This document shows, piece by piece, positions 35,246-47,200 of a stretch of 64,000 nt of DNA; the first letter of the stretch is position 1; each line of letters starts with the position of its first letter. The position numbers and the translations under genes are program-made. The notes below the pieces were generated by a model, which made no database searches, was not told the DNA's origin, and was given only the letters and a program-made list of their open reading frames with translations. The DNA comes from Micropterus salmoides (taxonomy: Eukaryota; Chordata; Actinopteri; Centrarchiformes; Centrarchidae). The stretch is taken from positions 7,823,384-7,887,383 of the forward strand of contig NW_024040485.1 in NCBI RefSeq assembly GCF_014851395.1, in the 5' to 3' direction.

Positions 35246-38200
35246 ATGAGGGCACTGACTTTGCATCAGGCAAATGTGGCCCAAGGAGAGCCGCACCATG
35301 CTAGATGTGGAAGGAGTTTGTCTTCCAACTATGCTCCTCTGGAGAATAAGCTCTTAGCTCAGACCTCCACACTGATGCCCCAGCCTTGCCCTCCAATCTT
35401 AAACTCTGCAGCTTGCCCCTCTCTCCAGCCCTCCAGCCTGTCTTCCACCTCCTCGTCCTTTCTCTCTACCTCTTCCTTCTCACCTGCCCTCACCTCTCCT
35501 CTCCTCAGCACCGAGAACAAGCTCCTAAATAGCCATTCACCTCATCTCTCTTTTTCCCTGACTTCCTCTACATCTGTACCCAACGACTCTCTGCTTTGCA
35601 CATCCCTGGCCAGCAGTGCTCTGCTCAGTCATTTTGCTCATCCCCCTTCAGTCCTCCAACATGCTCTGGGTGGTGAACAGAAGAGGGATGTTGGAGGAGA
35701 CGAAGGCAGAGAGGAAACAATTGAAGTGATGCAGTCCTCTTTTGAAGAAACAAGTGTGGTAAATGAAATTTGTTTTACTTTTTTGACCAAATAAAATTAC
35801 CTTTGTTGCTAAAACACTGTTGTTGATGCGTCCCTTTTGGGCAGTATTACTGTTTTAATGCTACTTCTCCTGCATCAGACACATTCTGAGGAAGATGACG
35901 TTTTGCCCGAAGAGGAGATGGAGGTGGAGGATGATGACGCTGGGACAGCCATGATATTACCTTTCCTGGAAACAGAATTGGGCAGCGAGGATTTCGAACA
36001 AGCTCTGGTCAACAGGCAGGAGGAATTTGCTGAGTTTGATAGAGGAAATGAAATTGTTGAAGAGGAGCTGAATGATAAAAAGGTAGGAGAAAATATGTAT
36101 GTAGAAAAAATCTTTTCTGCGCCAGTGCTACCAAATAATTTTCCTGTGCACTTAATTTTATGTGTTGATTATAGTGATTCATCTGAGTTGTGAACACATA
36201 CTTAATTATCTTTCTGTGTTTTCCTTAGTATCTCCTGCTGAACGAGGTGTGTTGCTCCCTGGTCAAGAAGTGCAAAGCACCAGGCCAGAAAGACTGGGAC
36301 TCAGAGGACAGTGTTTGGACCAGGATCACAAATCTGGCGAAGGACATCTCTGTCTGTGACCCACAGTTTCTTCTCAAGGTGCGTATGCATGGTGGCTGTC
36401 TGTAGGGCTATGTATCTGAAGGCATTTTTATTTGTAAACTGGATTGTAGCTCTACAACTGCTATTTTAACTAAAGTGATGATGTTTCAACTCTACTGGGA
36501 CTTCATTAGGTTGTTATGATCAAGCAAAACAACCCAGAAAAAAATGTATTGTATCAGTTCACATTTAGTCATTTAGCTGACGCTTTTATTCAAAGCAACT
36601 TACAATTGCAATATATGTCAGAGGTCGCACGCCTCTGGAGCAACGAGGGGTTAAGTGTCTTGCTCAGGGACAAATTGGTGGGTGTGTCACAGTGGGGAAT
36701 TGAACCTGAGTCTCTTACACCAAAGGCATGTGTCTTATCCACTGCACCACCACCAGTTATGATGGAAATCTCTAGAATCAGTAGAAAATAGAAATATTTT
36801 AATCCGTTTTATTAAAATATTTCTTGAACATAGCTTGTGCTGCATTAGCTTCTTTTTTGCCAAACAAACAGGACAGTGGAATTTATTTTCAGATCAGTTA
36901 CTGAAACATGACTGTCTTTGTTGCACAGTGAAAACAATCAAAGAGGACTGTACACATTATGACAGTAAAGGCTTCTAATCGTTTTCATCAGTCATGTGTG
37001 GTGTACTTGTTCTTTCTTTTGACACTCAGGTGGCAGTTTACACTCGCCAGGAGTTGAACATCCGCATCACAGCAAACTTCTTATTGGCTCTGGCTGCCAG
37101 TCAGCCCTCCACCAAGCCACATGTCCGCAGATACTTCTGTGCTGCTGTACAGCTGCCCTCAGACTGGCTGGAAGTAGTCCGAATCTATAGTACAGTAAGT
37201 CATAGCGAGCGCCCGCTGTGTGGTTGACTCTGGATGAATCCGTGCTGTTAGTTCTGACCAGCCTAAACAATGTTTGTCTGTTTCCAGTGTTTCAGCCACT
37301 CCCTGCCAATGTGCCTGAAGAAGGCAATGGCTGACAAGTTCAAGCAGTTCAGCGAGTATCAACTGGCCAAATACAACACACGCAAACAGCGCTGCAAACA
37401 CAACCGCAACAGGCGCAATGCCAAGGTAGTGAAGAATTTAGTTTAACGTTTTTCATGAAGTTCAATGTTAAAACTAAGGTTAAACCAAACAATATCAATA
37501 TTACATCCCTGTTATTAATAGTTAACAGTGTCAGTATTAGTGTCTCTTTCGTTTATTGTTTTCACTGTAGTTTTACATGTAAAGTTTGACACCCACACTG
37601 TTTAACACCTCCACTAAAAATATATCAAAGGTTTGTGCGGTTTCTATTTTGTACAATTGAGTCATCGCTCTAAATTAACATTCTGTGCATAAGTGGCTCA
37701 GATATCCTCTCTTGATCACCATGGTTTGTTCTATGTACGCTGTCATTGATTTCCAGAAACCAACTGATCAGCAGCTGACCCTGTGGGCGAACTTGCTCAG
37801 AACAGATGCATCTATTCTGAAGAAGTTTGTAAGTCCATATACAGTACCTATTTTTTGTTGTGGTGTCACTAAATAGTTTTTTTTAATAAATGTTTTTACA
37901 TTTTGAGTTATTTGTAAGTGTTTTCTCAAGTAATTTAGCTAGGCTTAGGTACTTAAGTCACTGCAGATTGTTACACGAAAAAGGTTTTGGCAACATTTAT
38001 TCTGAACATCAAGACCCACCTTCTTGGAGTTTTAGAAGAAACCTCTTCACATGGGTAACACTGGTTTATGTGTGCACAGTTGCAGGTAGAGGGCAGGGAA
38101 GTGGTGGATAAAAAGCAGAGTGAGTTCAATATAAAGAAGATGATCAAGAGGCTTCACATAAAAGAACCTGCTGAACATGTTATGGCCATTCTGGGAAAAA

Positions 38201-41200
38201 AGTAAGCCACACATACACACACAGACATTCACACACTGCATACTACAAGCAAAGTAAAAGGTAGATTTTACAACACAGAGGTGAAGGTGTAGTTCCCTTT
38301 ATGCTACTCACAAAAAGCTAACGCTATAAACAAATGTGATATACACACGGTTTTACTATCACTGAATCAGCTGGTTGAATTTAGTTGGTGTTAAGTATTT
38401 ATCACACAGAGCAAGCCATACACATAACATTGAACCGCTATCTGTCTCTCTACTTCAGTTTACTCAAGAACTTCACATATTCCTCCAGTGGTGGACATTC
38501 TGTAACAGTTTACTTTAACCCCCACCTCCTCATGAAAATGTGCAGAATGGTCCAGTTAACCTGTACAAGAACTATGGACTCTTTATTACCCTATTTTCAC
38601 ACACTTAAAGCTCCTTATTTAGAAGAAACTGAGCATTTACTATCCTTCAGCACTTGAATAATTTACTGTTTAGACAATATGAACACAGCAGAGTGGTCAG
38701 AGGAGGGGAGAATAAGGAGAAAGGGGTCTGTTTAGTTTCAGTCTCAGGCCTGGTGTGTTTTCTCTGTTGTCCCAGTGGCTAGTCACTGGGCTTGTCCTGC
38801 TTCCATTTAAAGTTGTGGTTGTGTTGGTCCCAGGTATCCTGCTGACCTGAAGACGTTTACCCGCAGTGGAATAAAGGGCGTGTGGGACAGGGAGAGAGCC
38901 GGGCAGCGAATGACGCTCAAAGAGCCAGAGACCTGGGAACGGCTGCTCAGCCGGGAGGGCAACAAAGCCGCCACCTGGGAGAAGCTCATTGGTCTGCTGA
39001 GCACATACATTATTCCAAAATACCCAAAGTTCAACTGTTTCTTTTAATTCATCCAAGGAAATTTGAACACTTTTTTTTCCTTTCCCTCATAAGTTTCGAG
39101 AAGTTGTCTGTGTCATTTGTTTGAAAGAATGAAAGCCCCACCTTGTTAGGGAGATTTACAACATGCACAGGCTTGCTGGCCAGAACACTGTAATTTCTGT
39201 ATCATCAGTTCCAAGTACATGACGGTGGGAAAATGACTGTCCGTCATTACTGTCGACAATCAACAAAGCAATGAATACAACATATTTTCCAGTGCATACA
39301 CTGGTTGGGCAATCCACAACACTCTTTACACAAGACACGAGTCCAAAGATGCATTTATACATTTGAAATTACACATGCTGTCACAATCTATTAACACATA
39401 AACACAAACATGCCTGTGATCATGCATGTTGATGAATAACCTCTCTCCTGTGCAGACAATAAGTCTCTTCCATTCATGGCCATGCTGAGGAACCTGAGGA
39501 ACATGATTGTTAAGGGCATCAGTGAGGCTCATCACAAGAAGATCCTCAGCAGACTGACCAATAAGGTGAGCTCCAACAGAGTGAAACATGTACTTAAAAT
39601 AAAAATTGGAAGCCTTTTAAAAAAAAAATGTAAATACATTTAGTAAAGGTAAAGGAGAGAGTTTCGTGACATGTTGTATTTTGAGACTTTTTTTTTTATA
39701 GAGGAGTCAGATTTGTGGTGGTAATGTTTCGTTTGTATGGCACAGTTTATGAAGTTCTTTCTGTAACCACGTGTTGGTGATGTGTTTACAGAAAGCAGTC
39801 ATTCAGAGCCGACAGTTTCCCTTCAGATTCCTCATGGCCTACAAAGTCATCATGGACCTTTACAGTCTGGGTGAGAAACGTCAAACTCTTGTCTGAAACT
39901 CTGATTAAAGAAACTCCCTTTCAGGTAGCTCAGTTTATCACATTCCACTTATTCTGCGTTTGGAAAAAGGCTGAAAGTCCAATCATGACATTTAAAAAAA
40001 AAAGAACAACAAATCTTGTGTGAAAATTAGGCCTGCAGCTAATGTTGATTGTCATTATTGGTCAATTATTAACAATATGAAAAATGTAGAATAACGCCAG
40101 CCTCATACTTTAAAATCAGCAATGTTTCATATATTTTTTGCATCTCTGTCCTCTAGCCTCAGCCCAGCCTCAGCGTCAGAGCAAGCACTCCCCCCTGTTA
40201 AAGAGATCCTGAAGGGAATCCTGAAGAAGGTTCCCAAGAGCAAGCGCTTCAATCGTTGGACTGGGGGACGACTTCAAGGAGCAGGATGAGGGTGACACTT
40301 GGAGTGCCGTTTATCTACCGACAATACAGAATGAAGAAGGACCAGCTCCTGAAGGCCAAGTATGAGAATGTCCTTTGAATTTTAGTAGTTTTCTCTGCAT
40401 TCAAAGATGCAGATAAGAAGTGCTTTTGACCGCCTGTTGCGGTTGTGTTATTTTAAAACGTGCATGGATGTACTCAGTTATATAATGCAACGATTTCTGT
40501 GTCTGTCCATCCAGTAAGATCCTGTACTCTGTTGCTCTGTTGGACCGTTACCGCAAAGCTCTGGAGACGGCGGTTCAGATCTCCTGTCGTTACAATGTGC
40601 CCCCGCTCCCCGGACGAACCCTTATCGTGCTAACTGCTAACTTGAGGCATTCTCAGTCCTGGAATGAGAATATGGACTTCTGCCTCCCGCCAGATCTCAA
40701 GGAACAAAACAAGGAGGAGGAAGAGGAAGAAGAAGTGTGCACAAGGACAGGGGTGAAGAAGAAGAATGAGGAGGAGAATAAGCTCACTGCATCTGTAAGG
40801 GCCTGTTGTGTTCTGATTAGCAATAACAAAAAGGAAGAATGACATCTGAGCAATTTGACTTGAAAAGAAATCAGAAAACTCTATACCAATTAGTGTTATT
40901 TGAACTGTATTCTTTTTTTTCTCACTAATCTCTCCTCATTCTTACGTTCTCTCAGATTTTGGAGGTGGCAGTTCTTCTCTCTCTGATGATTGGCAGCAGT
41001 GCCGAGGACAGTCAGCTCTGCTTAGCTGATTGGAGTCACTGCGAAGAAGTCAAGCTGAAGTCTGATGTTCTCTTGGATAATGTCAGGAGTGTGATGGAGC
41101 AAGTAGAGGTCTGGACTTTTTTCTGTGGCATCCTACTGTGTGTCATGTCATGAAAATGTTTTTTCATCCTCTTTTAACGTCTCATACCAGCATTAATTTT

Positions 41201-44200
41201 ATGTAGAATGATTAAACATCTAATTACTTCAAAAATAAGTTAAATATGGATGGACACTACTGAATTATATTTCTGCATTAGTAGACTAACATTTGAGCTG
41301 TGTTTAGAAGGATGTTACTATTCAGTCAATTTTGGCTTTATTAATAAATACTTTTCTTTTGCAGGTGTATAAATAAGTCATGATGCTAAGGACTGCAGTT
41401 ACTTGTCCACATTGCTCACCAAGAAAAACAAGGTTAGTATATTTGTACATACATGGTTGTAAAACAGAGATCAGTGATCTTTAAGGGAAATTTATTAAGG
41501 GAAGAAATTTTAAATAAATAACTGATTATAAAGTCTTTACTTTTGTGTGATAAATGCTTAAAAGCACCTAATGGAACTGGCTTGCAGCTCAGTTTTACAA
41601 AAGAGACAGCTGAAGTTTCGAGGTTTACATTTGACAAGGCAGAAAGATGTTCCACCTGCATGCAAGTCTTTTATTTTTAGCTGTGGCCTTTCTGTCTTTG
41701 AGGTTTTACATTTTAACACTTGCATCTGCGATTTAATGATATTTGCTGAGCCAATACTGGAATTTAAGGTACAGGTTACTTCTGTTTTGATTAAGGATCA
41801 GAAAAGGGTGACAGCCGTTGCTTTAGATAACAGTACAAGATGCTTCCTTGTAATCCTTGACCTTGTTGCTCAGGTGGACAACATCATCACAGTAACTGAC
41901 TCCTGGAACTATGATGATGTCAGTACACCATCAACAACTACAAGAAGGAAATAAACCACAAAACCCTCTTTGTGAGAATCCTCTTGTCAGAGAGGTAATG
42001 TTCCAATGTGCTGCTGTAGCTGCTATTACTCCTATATCTCACAGACATTGGGAAGCTAAAGTTGCACTCACATCTATCACAGTGACTGATGACTTTACAC
42101 TTTTCTTTTCAGCACAGGCAGGTACTTTTTATGTTGTTTTTGTGAACTTGCAAAAATGTACAGTAAAGAAGACGCAAACTCAAATGGACTGAGATTTAGC
42201 TTCCAGCTTGTTTTTGTTTCAAACTTTTCCTGAATGCATTTAATGTTTTACTGCTTGCAGAAACTCAGAGTACATCGCTGACAGGAACTGTGTGGAGCTG
42301 GCAGGCTTCAGTGAACAAATACTGAGGTAAAATGTCTGGTTATTCATTTTAATCCAAAAACAGATGATTTATATAGATGTAATAATTTTAAGCCCATTGG
42401 CACTTTAAAGCAAACTCTTGGGTTTCTGGTTATGATATATCGATAAAGGTGGGAATGTATTTATTAATTTATTTATTATTTTTTCATGGTAAGCTAAGCT
42501 AACCTGCCGCTAGCTGTAGCTTCATATTTATCCTAGAGACATGAGAGTGGGAACAACACTGAACAAAATTATAAACGCTTATCAAACACTTATCAAGATG
42601 CTGATCAGAAAACATGGGTTTTGCACAGGGGTGCCTTAGGCTGGCCACAACAAAAGGCCACTTGAAAATGATGAATGGGGGCAAAAACAAAAGTGTTACG
42701 TAATAATTTTGTTCAGTATATCTTTAACTCTTTTCATTGAACTCTTGCCAAGAATAAATAAATTTAAGAATAAATGTATTTCCCACACCTTTGAACTATT
42801 TCTTTAACTATGTGACCAGGTTTGTGGCAGAAAGAGGATCATCCAGGCTGCTGGACCATGTGGAGCATTTAGACAGACTGCACAACATCCCACCACCAGA
42901 GGGAGCTAAAGGCACTCAGACAACAAACAGAGTTGTCCCAATACCAGCCAGCCCCAAGTTGAGGTCATTTTATTTTCATGGGGATAAAAGCAATTCTGAG
43001 CAGTTTTCTGACTTGATGCTTAACATTAAAGGCCCGCTTTCCAAGACATTTTTCGCCCTGCCTTTGAGTCACTAGTTTAACACCATCTCCTTCCTCTGTC
43101 CTCAGGTGGCGAGGTGTACGTGTGTTTATCTCCTCCACCTTCAGAGACATGCACGCTGAGCGCGATATCTTGGTGCGGAATGTGTTTCCTGAGCTCCGGC
43201 GTCGTGCTGCGTCACACTGCCTCTACCTGCAGGAGGTGGAGCTGCGTTGGGGAGTGACGGAGGAGGAGTCGGGGCGAGCCACCGAGCTGTGCCTGTCAGA
43301 GGTCTGCCGCAGCCAGATGATGGTGGGAATCCTGGGGGAGAGGTACGGCCTGGTGCCTCCCAAACCTGTCCTCCCTGACCTGCCACAGTACAGCTGGGTA
43401 AGATTTCATGAAAAAGAATTAAAGAATTAGTAAGTAGATCTGTGTACACAAGGTGTTAATTGCTCTTTGATTATATAAAGAACTGATTCTTTATTCTGTG
43501 CAAGAACCTGCTTTATTTTTAGCAACTGGAAAGGTTTAAAATATATTAAAAGGGAGAAATGTCAGCAACAGTAACTATTACGTTATTGTTACAGATCAGA
43601 CCTCTGTAGAAATATTTAGATTTTGTGATATGCACAGAAAAATCTAACTACATGTAATAAGTGAATGTGTCTATTTTTAAATGTGAATTTGAATTTTAAA
43701 TGTTCTTTGTGTGCAGCTGGCGTCGGCCCCTGCAGGCCTGTCCATCACAGAGATGGAGATCCGTCAGTTTCAGGCTCTTTTCCCCGACACAGCACACCAG
43801 CGAATGTTCTGCTACTTCAGAGATCCAAACATCACCAAGTATGCAATCCATGCTCACATTCACACATGACAATTTGTCTAAACATTTCTCTTTTATGCTC
43901 TTTAAGTTTGAATGAACAAATCAATTAAATGGATTACTAACTCTTTCTGATCATTCTGACAAAATGGGCATAGGATGTAGATGGTATTTGTGGTTCCCTG
44001 AAGTTGGTTTCGATGCTGTAGTACTACTTTGCTGGTAAACCATTTTCTGTTTTAATTTAACTGCCCTCTGTTTCTCAGATCAGTTCCGGTGGCTTGGAGA
44101 GCTGACTTTGTTCCTGAATCAAAGGAGGCAGAGTCTAAAATGGCCTCTCTGAAGAGCAGGATCCGGGAAAGTGAAGTCAAGGTCACTGAAAAGTGAGTCA

Positions 44201-47200
44201 TCTCGGTCATTTCTTTTATACTGCTGCTGTGGCAATAAAACAATAATTCACTATAATTTTATAATACTTTAATTTGAAAAGTAGTTTTTTGGTAGACCTA
44301 CTGGTTTTTCGGTATCAACTGATGAAGTATTCTTAAAAAAATAGCATATAGTTTTACCACTAAAATATAATTTTTAGTGTGTTAGTTGAGCCTACTTGTG
44401 TGTTTTTCTGACATAGTTACCCATGTGAGTGGGGAGGCGTTGTGGAGGGGAGACCATATCTGAAAAACCTGGACCACTTTGGCAAGGCCGTGCTGGAAGA
44501 CCTCTGGATGGCCGTAGTAAAGCAATTTGTTGAAGTTAGTTATTTTGATAATTTAGTCAATTTAATTTACAAACTGCTCATTAACTAAACATGGATATGG
44601 GAAACCAAGTGGTGGACGAAGTATTGAGAAAGTGACATCAAAAGCTGCTTTCAAAATGTCAAAAATTAAATACAGTACATTAGCATCAAAATCAATCAAA
44701 AGTAAAAGTACTTCCCGGTCAGTGTTGTATTATTATATAATTGGATCATTATTAAAGATGTAGAAATATGTAAACAATATTTAAATTATCTAGTTAGTGG
44801 TGGTGGAGTTATTTTAACGTGTTCATATACTGTTGGGTTTAATGTATATTAATGCATCATTATTAACTACTCCAACAAGTCCATATGTTTTTTTGTTTTT
44901 TTTAATGTAAAATCTTAATCTGAGTGGAGTAAAAAGTGCAATATTTTCCTCTAAAATGTTGTGAAGTATAAGTATAAAAGACCCTAATAGAATAGAAATA
45001 CTTAAGTGCCTCAAAATTATAATTTACTTCTATACTTTACTTTCCACCATTGTGTAAAACCACTAAAATTACAAAACTCCTAATTTACCGTGCAGTCTCT
45101 TTTTTTATTTTTTTTCGTCAGCAATTGGCTAATATAGCACATAACATAAAATATATTGCAAACAACACCTCATTATTCCCCATGTGGCAGGAGGACGACG
45201 AGGCGGAGGCTGTGTCCGAAGTGACTGAGCAGGAGGTGCACCAGGGGGCGTTGCAGAGGCAGTTCTTCGGCAGGGCAAAGCTGATGTCCGGGGCTGTCGA
45301 GATAGTGGAGCAGGTCCAGGCCAAAGGAGGGATGATGGTGGTAGAGGGAGGACCTGGAGAGGGCAAAACTGTATTCATGGTAAATTTCTTAAAGGAATTT
45401 AGTTTTATTCTATTCTTCCACCTGGAATTTGATTACAAGTTTGGACAAAATAAAAGAAACACCAGATGAAGGCTTGCTTGTTCTTCAAAAGCTGCAAACA
45501 TTGGAGAAACACTAACATGCTCGTATTATTAGTACGATTACGCCCAGGTTTTGTGTTTTTTATTCAACTCTCATTATCAGCTGTTAAATGTGATGATGTC
45601 TTTTTGAACATTTTGATTTGACATGCAATGATACGGAGCATGATTTCAAATAGGGCTAACGATGCAACTAACAGTTACTTTTGTTACTGATTAATCTGCT
45701 TATAATTTAATGGATTAAGTGATTAATTGTATGTTTTATGAAATGTCAGGAAAAATTGCCCATAACTGTTTCTCAGAACCCAAGATAACATCTTGAAATG
45801 TCTCCATTTCCAATTATATTAATCTTCACATTAGAGAAGCAAATAGAATTTGAAGAATTAATAGATTATCAAAATAGATTTATAATCAAGAAATGAATTA
45901 AGCACCACAAACTACATCCTTCAAAATCATCAGTTGAATTAACACCTCTGTTTAATTGTTTCAACAAAACTGAACATTAAACCTTAAACCTACCGTAAAT
46001 ATAGGATTTATTACAGAACTGTTGTATTAGACTGCTCTAGTCTGAGCTAGGTGTACTTAAGAAACGGGCAACTGAGTGTAAATTCACTGCTCACTGTTAC
46101 CCATGTGCATCTCTCGCCACACAGGCGTCCCTAGCAGACACCCTCAGGACTGGAGTTAAGTCCAGGACAAACCTCGTCTGTGATGTCATCTCCTACTCTA
46201 CAGCTGCGAGCCAGTCGGCACGCTCTGTGGAAAACCTGCTTCGTTGCCTCGTTCAGTGGCTGAGGAAGATGAAAGATACTGAGGAGGAATCACCTCTTCC
46301 CCATTCTTACAAGTAGCTAGATTTTGAATTATCAGTAAAAAGGTTGATTTACAGGTACTTCATATTTTCTGTACACTAACAGCTGTTGCCTTTCTTTTAA
46401 TTGTCTTTGTTCACAGGGATTTGCTGATGGAATTTCACACCAATTTGAGTGACATGAAGAAGAAAAACCCTCTGGTGCTGCTGGTTGATGGGGTGGATCT
46501 GGTACAAGACGGCGGAGGTCAGCTCAGCTCTGATTGGATACCACAGCAGCTTCCACAGGTCAGTTACATGGATAGAAAACTGAGTGAAAAGACCTTAAAA
46601 AACATTTAAAAAAAGAGAATGAGATGTCAACATTTTCTTGAAACTTTTTAATCTCAATGTCTGCAGTCTCAGAGCAGAGATAACTCTTATATTTCAAAGT
46701 TGACAAGGTAACAAAACAAAAATATTGTCTAAATGTTTATCTCCTCCTCTCCGTGTTCTGTATATGTATGGGATAAGTGTTAGCAATGGCTCAAGCAGCT
46801 CATCTACATTTATGTACACTGGTTTCTTTGTTTAAGGTATGTGTCAGCTACAGTAAAACTGTCTTATAATTCTAATTTTTTTGTCAGGGTGTTTGTTTGG
46901 TAGTGAGCGTCACATCCAAAGCAGCACTGTTGCAAACCCTGGCCAAGAAAAGAAGCACTGTCCTGTTTGCCCTGGGACAGCTTACCATACTGGACCGGAA
47001 GGAGATAGTTCAGAAGGGACTGGACACCTTCGGGAAGAAACTTAGTGACTCTGCATTCAACAACCAGGTTCGTCATTCGTAATGTAAACATCACAGTGTT
47101 CACATTTATTTGTGAAGCAGTTGTGAGTCTGCAAATTCTGTGCATGACGCTGCCACTGATGCTCAACAGTTTGCCTTACAGAGTGTAGTCAGTTTGTCTT

